A stretch of 64,000 nucleotides of DNA from Hesperophylax magnus (lineage: Eukaryota; Arthropoda; Insecta; Trichoptera; Limnephilidae). Below are positions 36,601-46,324 of this stretch, piece after piece. Made by a program: the position numbers and the translations under genes. Numbering within the stretch: the first letter of the stretch is position 1; each line of letters begins with the position of its first letter. The stretch covers positions 23,534,001-23,598,000 of the forward strand of contig JAIUSX010000002.1 of NCBI GenBank assembly GCA_026573805.1, read 5' to 3'. The notes beneath the pieces were generated by a model. It was not told where the DNA came from. It did not search any database and saw nothing but the letters and a program-made list of their open reading frames with translations.

Positions 36601-38510
36601 GTCGGGTGAGTTCGTGGGGAAAAAATACCCATTATTATGTAGCTGGGTGAGTTCCTCAAGAAAAAAAATACTCATTATTATGTAGCTGGGTGAGTTCCTC
36701 AAGAAAAAAAATACTCATTATTATGTAGCTGGGTGAGTTCCTCAAGAAAAAAAATACTCATTATTATGTAGCTGGGTGAGTTCCTCAAGAAAAAAAATAC
36801 TCATTATTATGTAGCTGGGTGAGTTCCTCAAGAAAAAAAATACTCATTATTATGTAGCTGGGTGAGTTACTCAGGAAAAAATACCCATTATCATGTAGTC
36901 GGGTGAGTCACTCTAAAAATACACAGTATTACGTAGTTTGGTGAGTTTCTCAAGAAAATTTACCAATTTCTGTATACATAGTTGGGTGACTTATCACTAT
37001 GTATTTATGCGAGTTATTTTGAAAAATGCCTATTTCTATTTGCATAGTCGGTTTGTATGGAAGCAGTTAGAATTTATTTAATCAATTCTATTCCCGTATT
37101 GACATAAGTGCATTACCTAGTTGGGTCATAATTCGAAAGTTAGATACTTTAGTAATGTTGAAAAGCTTCCTTGAGATGATATTTTCTTACAAAAGTGGCA
37201 ATAGAGAAATAAATTGGTCCAATCTTATCGTTTCATTTCATATATTATATTGTATTTTCATAAAACTCTTGGAAATTATTTTTATACATAATCCGTATGA
37301 GTATGCTGCACACGATTCTAGTTCTTGCCAGTTATTTAATGTTATAATTAACAAAAATAAACTATAAATTCTAATTTTTTAAATTTGAAACCGATTAGCA
37401 TACTAATTTCTGTAGATGATAATGATGTATTATTAACACATTTCTGGTGGATATTTTTCGCACTAGCGCTACGCTGTCTCCGGGTGGAAAAAAAGGTCCT
37501 GTGCGAATTTCTTTAATTTGTTTTAAATTGCTATATCTTTAAAAATATTTTGATATAAATTACTTTGTAGTAACTCAGTACAACCAAGCTATAAAAGTAC
37601 TAAACGAAAATTGAATTTTATTTGAAATGCAACTCAATTAAGCTTGTAATATGGTTATTACGGTCCGCCTATTGGTTTTTGCCCATACCTGTTTTCTTTA
37701 AATACGTGCTTGCACATAGGAGTTGAGTGGGGCGGAACAGAGATAGAGATTCGAATCTGGTTTCATGGTCATAAAAACCCTCATTCCAGGATTAAATTAT
37801 TAAAATAACAAATAATATACTATACTTTTGTTGAAATACCGATGTAAACGAAAGGCACGAAGATAAATATAAAAATAATACTTGCATTATGATTCGATAA
37901 TTATATACATATAGTAGGGACCGTTATAAAGAGATTGGTATACATATAATATTCATATAAAAACAATGGATAATTCCGTCTTTTCTGCCATTGAAATGAG
38001 GCCGGCGCAAAAGGTAGAATTACCCTTCCCGGCGTTAAGCATCAATCGACCGAACGGGTAGAACTACCTTTCCGGGAGTCATAACAGTTTGGATTAGACT
38101 GATTAGTGGCTAAGTTGACAAATGGGTCTGGTTCCCACTCAGGCGTCTCTGCTTGCTAAGTCCTCCTTCATTGTACGAGCAATGTCTTCCCCTTATAATA
38201 ATGTATCAGGAGTTTTTAAAATTTTGTCAGGTTATTCATAAGCCAGGAATGTTTGTCTTTCTTATAAAGAAAAAATGTGTGTTTTGTGTGTGCGGTACCA
38301 GTTTTTGAAAATTGAAGTGGGCACTAATCCAATATTTTATTTCAGGTCATCTACAACTATGTGTACAGTCACCCCCTCTCACCGGAGGAATTTGAAATAA
38401 CAACAAACTTCCCCAAAAGGGTGCTCGACTGCTCTGAACAGAGCACAACTCTCGGCACCGTCGGCCTTAAGAACAGGGATGTACTATTTGTAAACGATTG
38501 CAATGCATAA
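24641..38510 (+). CDS. FAF2: FAF2/UBXD8 (FAS-associated factor 2), seven exons
   Basis: Exons: 24641-24772, 26672-26930, 27552-27735, 33082-33354, 33942-34113, 36138-36281 and 38346-38510. All introns are GT-AG and the phases agree. The total is 442 residues, against 445 in human. An N-terminal UBA domain (about 9-46, LLQFQDLTGI-type core) binds ubiquitin. A hydrophobic hairpin (about 96-124, RGLFNFIIHIAFSVCFNLVS) anchors it in ER or lipid-droplet membranes without crossing. A thioredoxin-like UAS domain follows (about 132-283, HPVFYQGTYSQALNDAK), then a charged coiled coil (about 284-355, LRQQQDEAYELSLRADQEKE) and a C-terminal UBX domain (about 358-440) with FPKRVL in the p97-binding loop. 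Known role: it recruits p97/VCP to ubiquitylated ER-associated degradation clients and controls lipid-droplet proteins. Exons 4 and 5 are markedly GC-richer than the introns. The introns are loaded with mobile elements. Start chosen because the protein aligns from the first residues of the family. Confidence 0.96.
25842..26240. repeat. minisatellite of 55-57 bp units in FAF2 intron 1
   Basis: About seven diverged units, each with CCTTATTATTTTGTAGGTCA, ATGATCCAAAAAGT and TATATTGTCCTACAAAACTT. Within a unit TTTTGTAGG and CCTACAAAA are inverted, so each unit can form a hairpin. It starts about 1.07 kb into the intron. Confidence 0.9.
27963..28260 (+). pseudogene. LINE reverse-transcriptase C-terminus and 3' tail
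   Basis: An open frame from 27963 to TAA at 28172 encodes QSTLRSATSSAIGRLKEPKR, then FGERAFAVSGPKAWNGLP and PTEFRSKLKTHLF. The fragment at 63099-62900 on the minus strand is the same family (SATSSAVGRL, FGVSGPKAWNKLPPELR, PTEFRSKLKTYLF). After the stop comes an A-rich, (AATAA)n-type tail to about 28260. It is a 5'-truncated insertion in sense orientation in FAF2 intron 3. Confidence 0.85.
29248..29325 (+). repeat. LINE/SINE 3' tail copy
   Basis: GTACAGCGCCC, TGAGGTGATTTTTCACAAAA, CGGCGTT, then CAAATTATCCAA and an ATT-rich tail. This matches the 3' end of the minus-strand LINE at 62577-63171 almost base for base. It sits in FAF2 intron 3. Confidence 0.7.
29960..30994 (+). pseudogene. DUF7869-like element protein, degenerate
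   Basis: From about 30013 an open frame gives GANEVASCLLKWIYSDMG, then VWSDNCVGQNRN and HKFLLRGHIHLEVDSVHSEI, ending at TAA 30375. The pattern 'SDNC-GQN(R/K)N ... GH(T/S)--E-DS-H--IE' is that of the widespread, repeated insect proteins assigned to DUF7869, thought to derive from mobile elements with an RNase H-like fold (recalled, not checked). A later open stretch, 30788-30994, ending in PEYPLSDDEDT, could be the C-terminus. Copies of 'atgcaagtcca' around the unit (29478, 29566, 29660, 29730, 31170, 31380), in both orientations, may belong to the same element. It lies in FAF2 intron 3. Confidence 0.55.
31420..31640 (-). pseudogene. LINE C-terminal fragment
   Basis: On the minus strand the frame contains RNDFSVPTSNR, FLYLGPKIYIKIPSQLK and TTKWLLDL, the layout of the last 60 residues of Jockey/CR1-type LINE polyproteins (short basic part, 'GPK-YN-LP', then a W-L end). 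No reverse-transcriptase motifs remain. It is antisense within FAF2 intron 3. Confidence 0.55.
31860..32165 (+). pseudogene. LINE C-terminal fragment, degenerate
   Basis: With frame changes the sequence reads NITFGQKSFLYYGTKLYNKI and TFKTQIKSWIQNIGI, similar in layout to the end of the LINE at 59313-60793. Stops and shifts make it a relic. It lies in FAF2 intron 3. Confidence 0.45.
32207..32925. mobile_element. non-autonomous pogo/Tigger-like element, 719 bp
   Basis: The left end CAGTAGAACCTCGTTAATTC and the right end, complement of CAGTAGAACCCTGTTAATTC, are inverted with one mismatch in 20 bases. TA flanks both sides (32205-32206, 32926-32927). The interior repeats 'tttcgaatt' and 'cgtaaatcgaaatttcgcgg' motifs and encodes nothing. 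Inserted in FAF2 intron 3, about 155 bases before exon 4. Confidence 0.9.
33426..33456 (+). repeat. duplicated tail of FAF2 exon 4
   Basis: About 30 bases repeat the end of exon 4 (33322-33350) with one change: TGAGATACATCTGGCCACTG then CCAGGGCTG. The copy lacks the ACAG/GT donor context. It lies 72 bases into intron 4. Confidence 0.9.
34286..34570. repeat. MITE remnant related to 61279-61536
   Basis: CTTCAACCAGGGATTCCTGA, ATATTTGGAGTAAAAATG and CTGTCCGGTGAA are shared with the left half of the element at 61279-61536. The right end is not clear. It lies in FAF2 intron 5. Confidence 0.5.
34675..36060. mobile_element. pogo/Tigger-like element with an amplified right end
   Basis: The left end is CAGTCGAACTTGGTTATAAC. 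The right end is the complement of CAGTCAAACTTGGTTATAAC. TA flanks both sides (34673-34674, 36061-36062). The interior is closely related to 3070-4240. The last 290 bases are about eight tandem copies of a 35-40 base unit holding the inverted-end sequence (GTTATAACCAAGTTAAGTCG, GTCCCCTCGTGCCT). Inserted in FAF2 intron 5; its right end is 78 bases before exon 6. Confidence 0.9.
36281..36995 (+). repeat. 41-43 bp minisatellite carrying splice-donor-like motifs
   Basis: About 17 units, each with (G)GGTGAGTT(A/C)CTCAAG, an A-run and ATACCCATTATTATGTAG. The five units 36645-36859 are identical. The first unit begins at the exon 6/intron 6 junction of FAF2, so the genuine donor (AAG/GTGAGTTAC) is itself the first member, 41 bases before the next copy. 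Confidence 0.95.
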
Positions 38511-38929
38511 GTAGGTCCTCGTCTAACGTTGAAAAGGGCTCCAACGCCTGAGCAAGCATTGAGGGTTTCACACTCAAACGCCTTTCCCGATAGTCCACAA
38601 TATTTGATCAATTCGATGCTGCGTTCAAATCAGTTGCTGCAACTGAAAGCTGTTGAACACCACAACGTCGAGCTATATATGTATATATATGTACATATAT
38701 CATAATTTGACCAATATCAACACCAATTACCTGATATTTGCGTGACATTATGTTACGCGATGAAAATAACCCGACTTATTTGTTTAAAATAATTCTCATC
38801 AGCATGGATGCGCTGCAATGTCAGATATTGTGTATTTTTCACGCAGGAAATTGGCGCGTTAGAACACACCCAAGGGTTACACCAAATTGTTTTTTGTTTT
38901 TCCTACTTGTAAAGTATTTATCGAATACT

Positions 38930-38935
38930 AATAAA
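38930..38935 (+). promoter_or_regulatory. FAF2: poly(A) signal AATAAA of FAF2
   Basis: An exact AATAAA lies 420 bases after the FAF2 stop codon and is followed by T-rich sequence. No earlier AATAAA was seen in the 3' UTR. Confidence 0.65.
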
Positions 38936-39258
38936 GATTTGTAAATAATTCTAGCTAGCGTTGTGCTATGAATGCTGCATAAATTACTTGCAATACTGAT
39001 GATGGAAAAGTCAACAATTACTATAAAATGTTTCGGTTAGTATTATTATTAATTAAATTTTGTATGAAAAAAAGTTATTTCATTTCCCACCAATCCTTAC
39101 AAAATGCATAGCAAAAAAAATGTATAGAACTGTATTTTTATTTTGTACTAGCTGTACCCCACCACGCGTTGCTGTGGCTCAGTCTGTCTGTGCAGATAGA
39201 GAAACAATAGCGTGTGTTGCTTTTACGTCCAACAGGTTGATCTGTTTAAAAAATAAAA

Positions 39259-39622
39259 GTATGTTTGTCCAACAGATGGCGGTATTTTTCAAAAAAAAAG
39301 TATATTTGTCCAACAGATGGCAGTATTTTTCAAAAAAAAGTATGTTTGTCCAACAGATGGCAGTATTTTTCAAAAAAAAAGTATGTTTGTCCAACAGATG
39401 GCGGTATTTAAAAAAAAAAATATGTTTGTCCAACAGATGGCGGTATTTAAAAAAAAAAGTATATTTGTCCAACAGATGGCGGTATTTTTCAAAAAAAAAG
39501 TATGTTTGTCCAACAGATGGCGGTATTTTTAAAAAAAAAGTATGTTTGTCCAACAGATGGCGGTATTTAAAAAAAAAAAAGTATGTTTGTCCAACAGATG
39601 GCGGTATTTTAAAAAAAAAAAG
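39259..39622. repeat. minisatellite of about 41-bp units, nine copies
   Basis: Each unit is GTATGTTTGTCCAACAGATG, then GCGGTATTT and a run of 8-11 A, with very little base change but variable A-run length. A single inverted copy (CGCCATCTGTCGGACAAACA) lies at about 39747-39766, across the palindrome. The array lies 300 bases past the FAF2 poly(A) signal. Long open frames across it are artefacts of the repeat. Confidence 0.95.
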
Positions 39623-39641
39623 CATGCTTTACCTTTCCGTT

Positions 39642-39711
39642 GTGACATCTATATATTGCAGGTTTATAAAAACGCATGTGTTTTTATAAACCTGCAATAT
39701 ATAGATGTCAC
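39642..39711. repeat. perfect palindrome, 31-bp arms, 8-bp loop
   Basis: 39642-39672 and 39681-39711 are perfect inverted copies (GTGACATCTATATATTGCAG and so on), with the loop CGCATGTG. Weaker similarity extends the arms to about 60 bases (GCATG-TTTACC at both outer ends), reaching the minisatellite on the left and its single inverted copy on the right. Confidence 0.95.
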
Positions 39712-39779
39712 CATTGACAGGTAAACCATGCTTTTTTTTAAATGCCGCCATCTGTCGGACAAACATACTTTTTTTTTTA

Positions 39780-40299
39780 AACAGAGCAATATGAAAATTC
39801 TTTTTTAAAACTTTAAGCAGGTAGGTTCCATAATATTGAATGCAAATAAGAGAGTCCAAATAAAAATGACCGTTTCACATTTGAAGAAAGTATGTTCACT
39901 TAACCATTAAAACGGCCAACATCTTGAACCAGGAACGGAATGTGCCAACAAATTTACATTGACAGATGAAACGCAAAAGGGTTGAGTTGAAATAGGACTT
40001 TGCTACGATCAGTTCAATTATTATTATTACATGTCGATTACTATTCCACACAAGAGTTAGTTTTGAACTGCCAGTGGAACTGCGACATCCCATTTGTGAA
40101 CTGTTCCGAGGTTAAAGAAGGTGGAGGACTGGAAAGAGAAGGGAATGGTTAGGAAGTACCTAGCTATGCAGATCTAATCACTAAATATGCATTTCTGTTT
40201 TTAGTGGTTTTCTGAAAGTTTCTTCAAGTATGGAAGGAAGGTGTATGTATATCATTGCCTAACATCACTGAGAAATAGGCAGCCCTTTATCTCGCCTAC
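39780..40299. other. no gene recognised
   Basis: AT-rich sequence without coding motifs. It may include the 3' UTR of the minus-strand LINE fragment that ends near 40300. Confidence 0.4.
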
Positions 40300-40616
40300 T
40301 ATTGTTATAAGAGGGCAAGGGATGACAAATTAGTGTTGTAGAAACCCATGTTGTAGGAGGGAGGTAACACAGAGGCCGGCAAATCATTCCACAGTCGAGC
40401 TGTTGAACTCGAGAACGAATCGTAGAAGCGACCCATTCAGTTTTGAGAAATGTCAACTGTGTAGATATGTTGGGCGCGTGTTTCCCGAATATGTGCAGGT
40501 GGCGAAAAGATCAATGACACTAGTTCCTCGGAGCATCTTTCATTGTAATATCGGTAGAACAAGGACAGCATACCTACTTGACGCCTGTGCTCTAAAGATA
40601 ATATACATGATTAGCT
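40300..40616 (-). pseudogene. LINE polyprotein C-terminal fragment
   Basis: On the minus strand, from 40616: SLEHRRQVGMLSLFYRYYNE and ELVSLIFSPPAHIRETRAQH, then, after a stop, RFYDSFSSSTARLWNDLPAS and VLPPSYNMG. This is the familiar end of an insect LINE polyprotein ('RR---L--FY-Y--G-CS-EL ... RLWN-LP-SVFP--YN'). It directly abuts the + strand LINE that starts near 40630. Confidence 0.75.
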
Positions 40617-40629
40617 CTGGAAAACGCTA

Positions 40630-42920
40630 TAGCTAGCGTAAATGTCCAGTATGATGCAGTGTGGTCTGACCACTTGCCAATGTTAATAAATCTCAACCTT
40701 CAATTTCTACCAGCCTTTGTGGAATCGTGTAATGATAATATGATTGATCCTTCTAGATGGAATCCAAAATCGAATGTTGAAATAACAAAATATACTGAAA
40801 CTATTAACAGCAAACTTCTAAACATAATTCAAGATTTCGACCAACCAGACCTTGATATAAAATCAGCGGCACAATCACATGAAAATCAAATAAATTCCTT
40901 GTATAAAAATGTTGTAGATGCACTGCGAAGTACTGCCTCTACCACATTTTAACACGAGTTGAAAAATAGAAACATTCCGGGATGGAATCATATGGTTGCA
41001 GCCAAATTTGCAGCACCAAGACGCGCCTTTCATGGCTCGAGGCCGAAAAACCACTCTCAGGGCCGGCTGCGAAGACAGGAAGAAGTACCGAACGATTTTC
41101 AAAGTAGCTCTGAAAAAATGCCAACAAAGAGAAATTCAACAGCGAGTGGATGGTATTGCCAACTACTTGCTCACTAATAAATAAAGATTTCTATATATTT
41201 TGGCAAAAAACCTCTTCAGAATTGAAAACTAATATGAAAACTCCTCTCTGTGTGAATGGAGTAAGAGGAAAGGAACATATCGCCAATGAATTTCGTAACT
41301 TCCTTTCTATGGCAGGTGAAGAAGTAGCGGAAAATTCTCTGAATGTAAATTTTAGTTTGAAAACCGAAGGTAATATTACCACTAACAGCATTACTCCACG
41401 TATGGTAGAAAGAGCTGTAAGAGAAATGGCTACAGGAAAAGCCGCAGGACATGATTCAATAGGGGCCAGCGATTCATATTATCCTAGCAAAACTATTTTC
41501 AAATATTATGCGTTATAGGTACATCCCGAACGAAATGACGAAAACGGTAATTATTCCCATAATTAAATCAACAAAACTTGATCCATCCGTTATCAATAAC
41601 TATCGACCGATTTCACTCTCGACCGCCCTAGCAAGAATATTTGAAAAAAATTTATCGACGGTCGTAACAGACCATTTAAAGACAGGATAACCAGTTCGGA
41701 TTTAAATCTGCCCTGTCAACATATTATAAACAAAGGAAAACGCCAATCTATACCTGCTTTCTAGATCTAAGCAAAGCGTTTGATCGTGTTTGTCACAATA
41801 AACTCTGGGAAAAACTCAGGAAAAGAGCAGTTTCGGAAGATATAATAGCGATTCTTTCAATTTGGCACACGCAGCAAGAAAATGTGGTGAAATGGTCTGG
41901 CGAGTTTTCCAACCCATTTTATTTGAAAAGTGGCGTAAGGCAAGGAGGAAGCATGTCTCCAGCATTCTTTAATATATACACTGATGAACTAATTCAAAGA
42001 CTTAATAACAGTAAAATAGGTTACCATGTTCAAGGAGTATGTGTAAACAATATTAATTACGCAGATGATATGGTTCATCTAGCACCGTCACTTCACCGTC
42101 ACGTGCACTAATGAAACTACTCCAAATATGTGAAGATTTTGCAAAAAATCATAAGCTTGTATATAATACGTCCAAATCAATAGTTATGGTTTTCAAATGC
42201 AAAAACGAAAACATGGTAACACCTTCAGTATGGCTAGATGGAAGGAAAATGGATGTTAGTCGTAGCGTCAAATACCTGGGACATATTATCACAGACGACC
42301 TGAATCAATGATATGGAAAGGCAAAGAAGAGCGATATCCGTTAGAGCAGGTATGCTGTCAAGGCGTTTTCACTTTCGCAGTACAAACGTGAAAAAGATAC
42401 TTTTCAACGCATTTTGCACTTCGCTGTACACGTCAGAACTGTGGGTGGATTACACTGCATCCCAATGGCATAAGCTAAAAGTCGCTTACAATAATGCTTA
42501 TCGCCAACTATTCCGCCTACCGAGATACTGCAGCGCCACGGAAATATTCCTGGAGGGACGAGTACACACTTTCAGAGCGCTTCTCCGCCATCACATGGGA
42601 AGCTTATGGCGCAGACTACGCCAATCAAGTAACAAAATCATCACTGCCATGGTTGCCTGGATGGAGTCCCCTCTGATGGCCCACTGGAGACTGGAGATGT
42701 GCAAATATCCTCCATAAACGGCTGCTTACACTCATTTTGGTGTTTATATTTTAACTTTTTTCACTTAAATTCCGCTTTTTTGTGCCTATCGGAATTACAT
42801 ATGTCTTATTATTATTTTTCTTACTCTAATTATGTATATTATATCAAATATGGAATGTATTGTATTGCACTACCCCTGCATACATTCTGGAATAAATTCT
42901 TATTGTTATTATTATTATAT
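40630..42920 (+). mobile_element. degenerate non-LTR retrotransposon (LINE), 5' truncated
   Basis: It begins inside the endonuclease domain (VWSDHLPM near 40660). It continues through the linker, the thumb start (VREMATGKAAGHDSIGA near 41430), NNYRPISLSTALARI (near 41600), NQFGFKSALST, motif A FLDLSKAFDR (near 41760), motif B GVRQGGSMSPAFFNIYTDEL (near 41940), motif C NYADDMVHLAPS (near 42055) and VKYLGHIITDD (near 42270). It ends with a C-terminus up to 42717. Frame breaks or stops occur near 41180, 41490, 41690, 42110 and 42310, so it cannot make a polyprotein. It ends in a TTATTG/TTA-type repeat tail near 42895-42920. A Jockey/CR1-group origin is likely but the clade is not fixed. Confidence 0.88.
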
Positions 42921-43339
42921 TATTTAAAGTTATTAATAACCATTTAAAAAAAATTAAACTTTCACTAGAATTTCTTTTTTAAAGTTTATTTTTTATTTTA
43001 TTTATTAACATTCAAACCTGCTAAACTACTTATGTAGTTTGTCAGCAGGTACATAATGACAACATTTTTGCAATAACATGGTACAATGGTAAACAGTATG
43101 TAGGTATGTATAATGTTGATGATAAATTAACAATAAATGATAAGTTGGTTAAATTACAGAATTGTATAAATATAAATATGTAAGAAGCAGTATAAGCCTC
43201 ATATAACAAAAACAAGCACAATGAATTTAATATGAACAAATGAATATAATCAACAAGTTCTTCTATGGTTTTAATATACATAAGGTAATACAAATTTATA
43301 ACGATTTTCCATTTCCCTAGAATGTGAATTCCAATTAGG

Positions 43340-46324
43340 AAATCTAGGTCTTCAGTAGTGCATCAATATAAATCCTCAGTATCTAATAGCCATTTCCTTA
43401 GATTATATTTGACTTTGGCTGTAAAAACGTTTATATTTTTAATTGTCATTGGTAGTTTATTAAATATTCTGGGTACAATAAAGTTTAGGGTTCTTTCACC
43501 GTATTTATTGGTACATTTCGGGACCACCAATCCTTCATTTTGGGTGAATCTTGTATTATGTTTATGGAAAACTCTTTCCCTATACAAGGAATCAGACAAT
43601 ATAAGATGTTGACTTACAATATTATAAAACAATAATCCTCTGACAGGTAAAACATTCAGAGACTTGTATATTAATTTAGTGTCGTTTCTGTGTGCATTAG
43701 TATATTTATGTAAACAATTTTGTAAGGGAGTTTTGTAATGTTTGGATATAACTTATATTAGTTTTACAAGAATGTCCCCAAGAAGTGATTCCATAACGGA
43801 TTGTGGATTCAGCCAGAGATAGATAAATTAATTTTAAAGTACTTACAGGCACAAAATATTTTATTTTATAAATTCTACCCACAATAGACCGTAGACGTTT
43901 ACAAACATTAGTAATGTGTACATCCCATTTCATGTGGCAGTCAATAGTAACACCCAAATATACATAATTTTTGACAAAATCAATGGTTTCACATGAACAG
44001 GGCTGTGCAACATTTCTGTGTAAGCAGTCAAAAGTATGTGTATATAACGAAGGGATTAAATTGTATCTGGCGTGTGGTGATCTTATGTGCATAATTTTAG
44101 TTTTTTTGGCATTTATTATGAGACCCGCGTCATGAAACCATTTTAGGAGAGCAATAAAATTAAGCTGCATAAGGTTCATTGCAGTTATCAAATCCTCGTG
44201 TGATATTACGAGTGCCGTATCGTCTGCGTATACAAAATGTTTAACGAAAGAAAACAATTTACTCATAATTGAGACGTATATAATATACAGGGTTGGCCCT
44301 AAAATCGACCCTTGTGCAACACCTGTTGAAATATATTTTCTTTTGCAAAATTTTTTTAGAATTTTTACTGTTATTTGTCGATCCGATAATAATTTTTTTA
44401 ACAAAACTAGTAGCTTTCCTCGTATTCCTATTGCATCCATTGTTTCTAAAAGTTTATTTTTATCAATGGTATCAAACGCCTTCGAGTTATCTATGAATAA
44501 AACCAACACATGTTTTTTTAAATTTAATTCATGATTTACGTGATTTGAAAATTCCTGAAGCAACATTTCCGTACTTTTTTTCTTTTGAAAACCATACTGG
44601 TTGGTATCTAGCAAGGAGAAGGATTCTAAATATTTGTTAAGTTTTGTAGAAATGTATTTTTCAAGTATTTTTTCTAAGGCTGGCAAAATGCTAATTGGCC
44701 TATAATTTTGTACATCTGTATGTTTGCCGCCTTTGTAAATCGGTCTAATGATACTACTTTTAAGTTCATCTGGAATCACTGCTTGTTTTAAAATTACATT
44801 GATAAAATGAGTTATGACAGGCCCTAAAATATGAATATATTTCTTAATGTCAAACATTCGAATGTTGTCAATCCCTGGTGACTTTGAATTGTTTAGTTTG
44901 CTAACAATGATATTAATTTCTTCGCAGGTAGCTCTTGGTAGGTACATACTATGTTGAACTTCTGTCGGTCTGACGGTCGAAGCTATATAATCACATTTAT
45001 GTATCATAGAGCTAACACTGCTTGTAAAATATTCAACAAAATTATTTGCTACGGTTTCTTCATTATGCGTGTTTAACATATATTTTGAGATTATTTCGTC
45101 ACAACTACTCTTAGACTTGCGTCCTAATATTTTATTTACTTCATCACAAGTTTTTTTGGTATTTCCGAAATAATTTTTAAATTTATTATTAAAAAAGGTA
45201 GACTTACATTTAATGATTTCTTTTGTAACCTTATTTCTGTAAGTTTTATATTCTAATTCAAAGAATTTGTTGGTAGGAGTATTTTTCCACCTTATGTACA
45301 GTAAATCTTTTTTTTTATGTTTTCTAATATATCAGAAGTTATCCAAGATTTTATTGCGAGGGGTCTTTTTTTGGGTTTATAATACATAACGATTTTACTT
45401 TGTTCATACAAATCCTGAAAATTATTTTTAATTTTAGTGTATAACATATTGCAATCTTGTTCCTCAAGCAAGGTATGCCACTTAAAATTATAAATATTTT
45501 TGTCAATTTTGTTTTGGGATAAGATCGATATTTTTTCCTTTCAATATATTTAATATTGACTGCAGTTAAAAAATGATCCGCTATGTTAATATTATTACAT
45601 ACACATGAAGAAAGAGTATTGCTTTGTTGACATCCGCTATTAAAACGTACAAATATGTGGTCTAAACAGGAACCAGTAATTTTTCCTGCTAGAACCGCTT
45701 CCCTAGTTACGTTACAAATGCATTTGGTTAAATAATTGTCAGACATTATATTTTCATAGGACATAATAAGTGGGTTTTGATAATTTAAAAGGTCTAGGTT
45801 AACATCTCCTATAAGTAAAATATTTTCTCTGGGTCTTATATTAGACAGAATGGAAGATATTTCATTGAGAAATTGAACTTTGTTGGAGTTGGGGGGGCGG
45901 TATATTGCTATGATGTTTAAAATATTCTTGTTTGGAAGTGTCATAGAGCCAAGCACACATTCAAAATGATTTGTTTCTATTGACTTTGTTGAAATGTGAG
46001 TTCATCTCGAACGTACAACAATATACCTCCACCCGATTTTTTACTTCGGCAATAATTGTAACATTTAAATCCAGGAATATTATACAGACAGACTAGCTCT
46101 GATGTTATAGCCGTTTCACATAACATTAAGGCATGAACATGTTTCCAACAAGAATTTAAGTAGACATTCAGAGTATTCCAGTATTTATAAATCGATCTAA
46201 TATTCAACTGAACAATATTAATATTTTCCATACTATAGTTACTATGAACATTTAGCCAATCCTGGAAATCATTAGTATTATCGAATTCTACCTCGTCATC
46301 TTCTTCAACATAATTATCGGCCAT
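43340..46324 (-). pseudogene. LINE ORF2: endonuclease and reverse transcriptase, frameshifted
   Basis: The start MADNYVEEDDEVEF (46324) overlaps the end of ORF1 by 11 bases. The endonuclease parts are IVQLNIRSI, SGGGILLYVRD, IIAIYRPPNSNK, ILLIGDVNLDLL, SCLDHIFVR and NIADHFLT. The reverse transcriptase (45079-43706, one open frame of 457 codons) has SKSPGIDNI, NYRPISILPALEKILEK, NQYGFQKKKST, motif A LFIDNSKAFDTID, motif B GVAQGSILGPTLYIIYVS, motif C FVYADDTALVI, and YLGVTIDCHMKW. The end is in another frame (43632-43363: RTLNFIVPRIFNKLP, NLRKWLL). Frame changes near 45970, 45350-45080 and 43700 inactivate it. The catalytic YADD is intact. Confidence 0.88.

Noticed and set aside
36496..36702. 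A 68-codon minus-strand frame
   Set aside because: It reads the donor-like minisatellite in FAF2 intron 6.
37745..37765. GATTCGAATC as a tRNA T-loop
   Set aside because: It is only a short palindrome. No cloverleaf arms can be drawn around it.
39060..39689. A 209-codon open frame, and a 148-codon one on the other strand
   Set aside because: Both run through the 41-bp minisatellite. The peptide repeats and poly-Lys or poly-Phe come from the repeat and its A-runs.
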